This document shows, piece after piece, positions 58,013 through 64,000 of a stretch of DNA of 64,000 nucleotides. Made by a program: the position numbers and the translations under genes. A model generated the notes under the pieces. The model saw only the letters and a program-made list of their open reading frames with translations, was not told the DNA's origin and made no database searches. The stretch comes from Streptomyces katrae (GTDB lineage: Bacteria > Actinomycetota > Actinomycetes > Streptomycetales > Streptomycetaceae): assembly GCF_002028425.1 (NCBI RefSeq), contig NZ_CP020043.1, forward strand, positions 186,001 through 250,000, read 5' to 3'. Every line of letters starts with the position of its first letter. The first letter of the stretch is position 1.

Positions 58013-61000
58013 ATGTCCAACACGCCCCAGACCTCCAACGAAGCGAAGCTGCTGCAGTACCTGAAGCGCGTCACCTCCGACCTGGACAAGGCGAACGACC
58101 GCCTGCGGGAGGTGGAGGCCGCCGCCGGCGAGCCGATCGCCATCGTCGGGATGAGCTGCCGCTTCCCGGGCGGGGTGGAGTCTCCGGAGGACTTCTGGGA
58201 GCTGCTGGCGTCCGGGGCCGACGGGATCACCGCGTTCCCCGCCGACCGCGGCTGGGACCTCGACCGGCTCGTGGACGAGGACCCGGAGCGGACGGGCACC
58301 TCGTACGTCCGGGAGGGCGGGTTCCTGCGCGGCGCGGCGGAGTTCGACGCCGCCTTCTTCGGGATCTCCCCGCGCGAGGCCCTGGCGATGGACCCGCAGC
58401 AGCGGCTGCTGCTGGAGACGGCCTGGGAGGCCGTGGAGCGGGCCGGGCTCGACGCGGCGCCGCTGCGCGGATCCGCGACCGGGGTGTTCATCGGCACGAA
58501 CGGGCAGGACTACGGGACGCTGGCCGCCGCCTCCGCCGACGACCTCGGCGGATACGTGGGGACGGGCAGCGCGGCGAGCGTGGTGTCGGGCCGCATCTCG
58601 TACGTCCTGGGCCTGGAGGGTCCGGCGGTGACCGTGGACACGGCCTGCTCGGCGTCCCTGGTGGCCCTGCACCTGGCCGGTGAGGCGCTGCGGCGCGGGG
58701 AGTGCACGCTGGCCCTGGCGGGCGGGGTGACGGTGATGTCCACGCCGTCGACGTTCGTGGAGTTCAGCCGCCAGCGCGGGCTGGCCCCGGACGGCCGCTG
58801 CAAGTCCTTCGCGGACGGCGCGGACGGCACGGGCTTCGCCGAGGGCGTGGGCATGCTGCTGGTGGAGCGCCTGTCGGACGCCGTGCGCAACGGGCATCCG
58901 GTGCTGGCCGTCGTACGGGGCTCGGCGGTCAATCAGGACGGCGCCAGCAACGGCCTGACCGCCCCCAACGGCCCCTCGCAGCAGCGGGTCATCCGCCAGG
59001 CCCTCGACGCGGCCGGGCTGACCGCCGCCGACGTGGACGCGGTGGAGGCGCACGGCACGGGGACGAAGCTGGGCGACCCGATCGAGGCCCAGGCGCTGCT
59101 GGCCACCTACGGCCAGGAGCGTGCGGGCGGCGAACCGCTGTGGCTCGGGTCGGTGAAGTCCAACATCGGGCACACCCAGGCCGCGGCCGGTGTCGCGGGG
59201 ATCATCAAGATGGTGCAGGCCATGCGGCACGGGGTCCTCCCGCGCACCCTGCACGTGGACGCGCCGTCGGCGGAGGTGGACTGGTCGGCGGGCGCGGTGG
59301 AAGTGCTCGCGGAGCAGCGGCCGTGGCCGGAGACGGGGCGGCCGCGCCGCGCGGGCGTGTCCTCGTTCGGCATCAGCGGCACCAACGCCCACGTGATCCT
59401 GGAGGCCGCCCCGGAGCAGAACCCCGGGCGGGACGGCGAGCCGGTGTCCGGTCCGGTGCCGGTGGCGCTGTCGGCCCGTTCGCCCGAAGCCCTGCGGGCA
59501 CAGGCCGCCCGGCTGGCCGACCACCTGGCGCAGCGGCCCGAGCTGGACGTGGCCGATGTGGCGTACTCCCTGACGGGACGTACGGACCTGGAACACCGCG
59601 CCGTGGTCGTGGGCCGGGACCGCGAGGAGGTCCTGGCCGGTCTGCGCAACCTGGAGCGCGACGGCGGCGGCTCGCCGGCCGGTCCCGGCGGCGGCCCGGC
59701 GGTGCTGTTCACGGGGCAGGGCAGCCAGCGGCCGGGCATGGGCCGGGAACTGTACAAGACGTACCCGGTGTTCGCGGCCGCGTTCGACGCGGTGTGCGCG
59801 GAACTCGGGGACGGCCTCAAGGAGATCGTCTTCGGCGAGGACGCCGAAGCCCTGGACCGCACCGGAACCACCCAGCCGGCCCTGTTCGCCATCGAGGTCG
59901 CCCTCTACCGACTCGTCGAATCCTGGGGCGTCGCCCCGTGGTTCGTCGGCGGCCACTCGGTGGGCGAGATCGCCGCCGCGCACGTCGCCGGGGTGCTGTC
60001 GCTGCACGACGCGGCCGCATTGGTCAGCGCACGCGGGCGGCTCATGGAAGCGCTCCCCGAGGGCGGGATCATGGTCTCCGTCCAGGCCTCCGAAGAGCAG
60101 GTCACTCCGCTGCTCGTGCCCGGCGCCGCGATCGCCGCCGTCAACGGGCCCGAGGCCGTGGTCATCTCCGGGGTTCGGGAAGCCGTCGAGGGTGTCGTGG
60201 CGCTGCTCGCGGCGCAGGACGTGAAGGCGAAGGCCCTGCGCGTCAGCCACGCGTTCCACTCCCCGCTCATGGACCCGATGCTGGAGGAGTTCCGGAACGC
60301 CATCTCCGGCCTGGACTTCCACCGCCCCGAGATCCCCTTCGTGTCCGCCCTCACCGGCGGCCTGGTGACGGACGAGATCGCCCGCCCCGACTACTGGGTC
60401 AGCCACGTCCGCGAAGCCGTCCGCTTCCACGACGCGGTCCGGACGCTGGAGTCCGAAGGTGCCACGACCATCCTGGAGCTGGGCCCGGACGGCGTGCTGA
60501 CGGCCATGGCCCGCCCCTGCCTCGCCGACGAGAGCACCGCTCTCGTCCCCACCCTCCGCCGGGGCCGCGACGAGGCCGTCTGCGCCGTCGCCGCGCTCGG
60601 GCGGCTGTTCGTCGCCGGGGCCGTCGCCGACCGTGCGGCGTTCTTCGCCGGTTCCCGCGCCGCGCGCGTGGACCTGCCCACGTACGCCTTCCAGCACCGG
60701 ACCTTCTGGGTGTCCGCCTCCGTCGGCTCGGTCGGGGACGTGGCCTCGGCGGGTGTCGCCGCCGCCGACCACCCCCTCCTCGGCGCCGCCGTCACGCTCC
60801 CCGGTGCATCGGGAATGCTGTTCACCGGCCGGCTCTCCCTCCACTCCCACCCGTGGCTGCGCGACCACCAGGTGCACGGCCAGGTCGTGTTCCCCGGCGC
60901 GGCCATGGTGGAGCTGGCCGTACGGGCCGGTGAGGAGGTCGGCCACGGGCTGCTCGACGACCTGACGATCGAGGCCCCGCTCGTCCTCCCGCCGTCCGGC

Positions 61001-64000
61001 GGCGTCCAGCTGCGGCTGATGCTGGCCGAACCGGACGGACACGGCCGACGGGCGCTGAGCCTGTTCTCCCGCCCGGAGGACGCCGACGCCGCCGAGCCGT
61101 GGGTCCGGCACGCCGCCGGTGCGGTCGTCGCCACCCCGGACGTGCCGGGCGTGCCCCTGGCCGTCTGGCCGCCCGCGGGGGCCACCGCGCTCGACACCGA
61201 CTGCCTGTACGAGGTGCTGGACGCGCTCGGCTTCGGCTACGGGCCCGCCTTCCAGGGGCTGACGGCCGCCTGGCAGCTCGGCGAGGAGGTCTACGCCGAG
61301 GTCGCCCTCCCCGAGGCGGCGACCGCCGACGCCGCCCGCTTCGGCCTGCACCCGGCGCTGCTGGACGCCGCCCTGCACGGGATCGGGCTCGGTTCCTTCG
61401 TGCCCGAGGAACCTGGGCGGGCGCGGCTTCCGTTCAACTGGTCGGGGGTCTCCCTGCACGCGGCCGGGGCCTCTGCCCTGCGGGTCCGCATCGCCCCCAC
61501 CGGGACGGACTCGGTGGCACTCACCCTCGCCGACCAGACCGGGGCGCCCGTCGCCACCGTCGAATCCCTCGCCCTGCGTGCCGTCACCGCCGAACAGCTG
61601 GAGGACGGCTCGCTGCGCGACGCCCTGTTCCGCCTGGACTGGGCCGAGGCGGCCGTCGCCGTCGGCGGCGGGGAGCCGGGTACATGGGGGCGGCTGGGTG
61701 AGGAAGGGGAGACCGTCCCCGCCTACGTGGTCACGCGCACCCCGGCCGGCGAGGTGCATTCCGCCGTCGCCGAGGCCCTGCGGCTGGTGCGGTCCTGGCT
61801 GGCCGAGGAGCGCTTCGCAACCTCCCGGCTGGTGTTCACCGCCGAGCGGCAGGACCCGGCCACGGCCGCCGTATGGGGACTGGTGCGTACCGCGCAGACC
61901 GAGAACCCCGGCAGGTTCGCCCTGGTCGAGACCGCCGACATCGAAGCCACCTGGGAACAGATCTCCACCGCGCTCGCCGCCGGCGAGGAGCAGATCGCCC
62001 TCCGCGACGGCCGGACCCTCGTCCCCCGCCTGGCCCGGGCCACGCCCGCCCCGGCCCAGGGGCCCGCGTTCGGGGACGGCACCGTCCTGATCACCGGCGG
62101 CACGGGCGGCCTCGGCGCCCTGTTCGCCCGCCACCTGGTCACCCAGCACGGCGTCCGCGACCTCCTGCTGACCAGCCGACGCGGCGAGAACGCCCCCGGC
62201 GCCACCGAACTCGCCACGGATCTGGAAGAGTTGGGGGCACGCGTCCGCATCGCCGCCTGCGACGCCGCCGACCGCGAAGCACTCGCCGCGCTCCTGGACA
62301 CCCTCGACCGGCCCCTGACCGCCGTCCTGCACTCCGCCGGTGTGCTGGACGACGGGGTGGTGTCCTCCCTGACCCCGGAACGCGTCTCCGACGTGCTGCG
62401 CCCCAAGGCGGACGCGGCACGCCACCTGCACGAGCTGACCCGGGACGCGGGCGCGGACCTCGCCGCGTTCGTCGTCTTCTCCTCTGCCGCCGGCCTGTTC
62501 GGCGGCGCCGGGCAGGCCGGCTACGCGGCCGCGAACAGCTACCTCGACGCCCTCATAGCCGAACGCCGGGCCGCCGGCCTGCCCGGCCTGTCGCTGGCCT
62601 GGGGCCTGTGGGCCGGGGTCGGAGGCATGGGCGACACCCTCTCCGCAGAGGACGTCGAGCGCGTCGGCCGCTCCGGCGTCCGCCCGCTGACCGTCGACCA
62701 GGGCCTGGCCCTCTTCGACGCCGCCCTCGGCACCGGAGAACCCCTCCTCGTCCCCGTCCCCCTCGACCTGCGCACCCTGCGCCGCCAGAGCCGGATCCCG
62801 GTCCTGCTGCGCGGGCTGGTGCCCGCGCCGCGCCGCCGGACCGCCGCCGTCGGCTCCGGTGCCACCGCCCAGGGCGGGTCGGCCTGGGCGGACCGGCTGG
62901 CCGGCCTGGCGGTCGCCGAGCAGCGGGCGCTCCTGTTCGACCTGGTCAGTGCGCAGGCCGCGGCGGTGCTGGGGCACAGCGATCCGTCCGTCGTGGAGCC
63001 CGAGCGGGCCTTCCGCGAGCTGGGCTTCGACTCCCTCACCGCCGTCGAGTTCCGCAACGCGCTGATCGCGCAGACCGGGATCCGGCTCTCGGCCACCCTG
63101 GTCTTCGACCACCCCAATCCGGCCGCCCTGGCCGAGTTCCTGCGGACCGAGCTGGTCGGCGAGGACACCGACGCCCGGTCCGCCGCCCCGGTGGCGGTCG
63201 GCGACGACGAGCCGATCGCGATCGTCGGCATGAGCTGCCGCTACCCGGGCGGCGTCGAAACCCCCGAGGACCTGTGGCGGCTGGTCGCCGACGGCCGGGA
63301 CGGCATCACCGCCTTCCCCGACAACCGCGGCTGGGACCTCGACCACCTCTTCGACCCGGACCCGGACCACCCGGGCACCTCGTACGCGGACCAGGGCGGG
63401 TTCCTGCACGGCGCGGCGGAGTTCGACGCCGGCTTCTTCGGCGTCTCCCCGCGCGAGGCCCTTGCGATGGACCCGCAGCAGCGGCTGCTGCTGGAGACGG
63501 CCTGGGAGGCCTTCGAGGACGCGGGCATCGACCCGGAGCGCGCCCGGGGCACGCGGACCGGCGTCTTCACCGGCCTGATGTACCACGACTACCTCGCCCG
63601 GCTCTCGGCGATTCCGGACGGGCTGGAGGGCTTCCGCGGCACGGCGGGGGCGGGCAGCGTGGCCTCGGGACGCGTCTCGTACACGCTGGGCCTGGAGGGC
63701 CCGGCGGTGACGGTCGACACGGCCTGCTCCTCCTCCCTCGTCGCCCTGCACCTGGCGGTGCAGGCCCTGCGGCGTGGTGAGTGCACGATGGCCCTCGCGG
63801 GCGGCGTGGCCGTCATGTCGACCCCGGAGACCTTCGTCGACTTCAGCCGTCAGCGCGGGCTCGCGGCCGACGGCCGCTGCAAGTCCTTCGCAGAGGGCGC
63901 CGACGGCACCGGCTGGGGCGAGGGCGTCGGCATGCTGCTCGTGGAACGGCTCTCGGACGCCGTGGCCAACGGACACCCCGTACTGGCCGTCGTCCGCGGC
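58013..64000 (+). CDS. Modular type I PKS: extension module 4 and start of module 5 (partial)
   Basis: Open without stop from 58013 to the window edge (1996 codons seen). Docking coiled coil (1-35; [20 protein letters not shown]), KS (about 40-460; DTACSAS), AT (about 560-890; GHSVG, HAFH; malonyl), DH (about 916-1200; His950 in [10 protein letters not shown]), KR (about 1357-1560; LDD), ACP (about 1640-1713; GFDSL, Ser1671), then KS of module 5 (from about 1730, DTACSSS near 1905), cut by the edge. It predicts an alkene from module 4. The AT of this module is almost identical in DNA to that of module 3. The 140-base gap before it is C-rich and shows no gene. Confidence 0.93.
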   Translation, partial: MSNTPQTSNEAKLLQYLKRVTSDLDKANDRLREVEAAAGEPIAIVGMSCRFPGGVESPEDFWELLASGADGITAFPADRGWDLDRLVDEDPERTGTSYVREGGFLRGAAEFDAAFFGISPREALAMDPQQRLLLETAWEAVERAGLDAAPLRGSATGVFIGTNGQDYGTLAAASADDLGGYVGTGSAASVVSGRISYVLGLEGPAVTVDTACSASLVALHLAGEALRRGECTLALAGGVTVMSTPSTFVEFSRQRGLAPDGRCKSFADGADGTGFAEGVGMLLVERLSDAVRNGHPVLAVVRGSAVNQDGASNGLTAPNGPSQQRVIRQALDAAGLTAADVDAVEAHGTGTKLGDPIEAQALLATYGQERAGGEPLWLGSVKSNIGHTQAAAGVAGIIKMVQAMRHGVLPRTLHVDAPSAEVDWSAGAVEVLAEQRPWPETGRPRRAGVSSFGISGTNAHVILEAAPEQNPGRDGEPVSGPVPVALSARSPEALRAQAARLADHLAQRPELDVADVAYSLTGRTDLEHRAVVVGRDREEVLAGLRNLERDGGGSPAGPGGGPAVLFTGQGSQRPGMGRELYKTYPVFAAAFDAVCAELGDGLKEIVFGEDAEALDRTGTTQPALFAIEVALYRLVESWGVAPWFVGGHSVGEIAAAHVAGVLSLHDAAALVSARGRLMEALPEGGIMVSVQASEEQVTPLLVPGAAIAAVNGPEAVVISGVREAVEGVVALLAAQDVKAKALRVSHAFHSPLMDPMLEEFRNAISGLDFHRPEIPFVSALTGGLVTDEIARPDYWVSHVREAVRFHDAVRTLESEGATTILELGPDGVLTAMARPCLADESTALVPTLRRGRDEAVCAVAALGRLFVAGAVADRAAFFAGSRAARVDLPTYAFQHRTFWVSASVGSVGDVASAGVAAADHPLLGAAVTLPGASGMLFTGRLSLHSHPWLRDHQVHGQVVFPGAAMVELAVRAGEEVGHGLLDDLTIEAPLVLPPSGGVQLRLMLAEPDGHGRRALSLFSRPEDADAAEPWVRHAAGAVVATPDVPGVPLAVWPPAGATALDTDCLYEVLDALGFGYGPAFQGLTAAWQLGEEVYAEVALPEAATADAARFGLHPALLDAALHGIGLGSFVPEEPGRARLPFNWSGVSLHAAGASALRVRIAPTGTDSVALTLADQTGAPVATVESLALRAVTAEQLEDGSLRDALFRLDWAEAAVAVGGGEPGTWGRLGEEGETVPAYVVTRTPAGEVHSAVAEALRLVRSWLAEERFATSRLVFTAERQDPATAAVWGLVRTAQTENPGRFALVETADIEATWEQISTALAAGEEQIALRDGRTLVPRLARATPAPAQGPAFGDGTVLITGGTGGLGALFARHLVTQHGVRDLLLTSRRGENAPGATELATDLEELGARVRIAACDAADREALAALLDTLDRPLTAVLHSAGVLDDGVVSSLTPERVSDVLRPKADAARHLHELTRDAGADLAAFVVFSSAAGLFGGAGQAGYAAANSYLDALIAERRAAGLPGLSLAWGLWAGVGGMGDTLSAEDVERVGRSGVRPLTVDQGLALFDAALGTGEPLLVPVPLDLRTLRRQSRIPVLLRGLVPAPRRRTAAVGSGATAQGGSAWADRLAGLAVAEQRALLFDLVSAQAAAVLGHSDPSVVEPERAFRELGFDSLTAVEFRNALIAQTGIRLSATLVFDHPNPAALAEFLRTELVGEDTDARSAAPVAVGDDEPIAIVGMSCRYPGGVETPEDLWRLVADGRDGITAFPDNRGWDLDHLFDPDPDHPGTSYADQGGFLHGAAEFDAGFFGVSPREALAMDPQQRLLLETAWEAFEDAGIDPERARGTRTGVFTGLMYHDYLARLSAIPDGLEGFRGTAGAGSVASGRVSYTLGLEGPAVTVDTACSSSLVALHLAVQALRRGECTMALAGGVAVMSTPETFVDFSRQRGLAADGRCKSFAEGADGTGWGEGVGMLLVERLSDAVANGHPVLAVVRG

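Overview
The window is very GC-rich actinobacterial DNA, most likely Streptomyces or a close relative. The support is strong third-position GC bias, many GTG/TTG starts, ATGA/GTGA operon overlaps, and Streptomyces-type families (ECF sigma/CU044_5270 pair, DUF1772, MatB, GdhA, Lpd, modular PKS).

Region 1 (about 0.09-20.2 kb) is a biosynthetic cluster, almost entirely on the minus strand, that I read as a hydrazine-thiazoline pathway. It splits into three transcription units. The first (19.1 to 12.2 kb) runs: small secreted peptide, type II thioesterase, ICL/PEP-mutase-fold enzyme, KAS III-like enzyme, large haem-oxygenase-like iron protein, acyl-CoA dehydrogenase. The second is a single P450 gene bounded by two strong hairpins. 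The third (10.6 to 0.09 kb) runs: two saccharopine-dehydrogenase homologues, lysine/ornithine N-monooxygenase, FAD amine oxidoreductase, a cupin/methionyl-tRNA-synthetase-like/carrier-protein fusion, and a Cy-A-PCP NRPS predicted to use cysteine. The N-monooxygenase, cupin-MetRS protein and FAD oxidase are the hallmark set of bacterial hydrazine (N-N bond) pathways such as s56-p1, triacsin and pyrazofurin. The added carrier domain and the heterocyclising NRPS are the unusual parts. A divergent LuxR-type regulator sits at the head of the cluster.

Region 2 (20.3-25.8 kb) holds a TetR/DHFR-family operon with a likely operator, a NarL-type two-component pair, a small membrane protein, and an ECF sigma factor with its CU044_5270 partner. 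Region 3 (25.9-28.8 kb) is repeat-rich: an XRE regulator remnant, two inverted copies of a 149-bp MITE-like element, and inverted 103-bp tandem repeats around two VOC-family genes and a DinB-like gene.

Region 4 (28.8-37.1 kb) looks mostly chromosomal: a DMT exporter, a type II thioesterase coupled to malonyl-CoA synthetase (precursor supply and proof-reading for a PKS), a small membrane protein behind a 30-bp palindrome, glutamate dehydrogenase, two DUF1772 proteins and dihydrolipoamide dehydrogenase.

Region 5 (37.3-64.0 kb, plus strand) opens a second cluster: an acyl-CoA-oxidase-like gene, then modular type I PKS genes. The architecture is KSQ-AT(mal)-ACP / KS-AT(mmal)-KR-ACP / KS-AT(mmal)-DH-KR-ACP; then KS-AT(mal)-KR-ACP; then KS-AT(mal)-DH-KR-ACP / KS..., which runs off the right edge. 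Whether regions 1 and 5 make one product is not visible; the housekeeping genes between them suggest two clusters.
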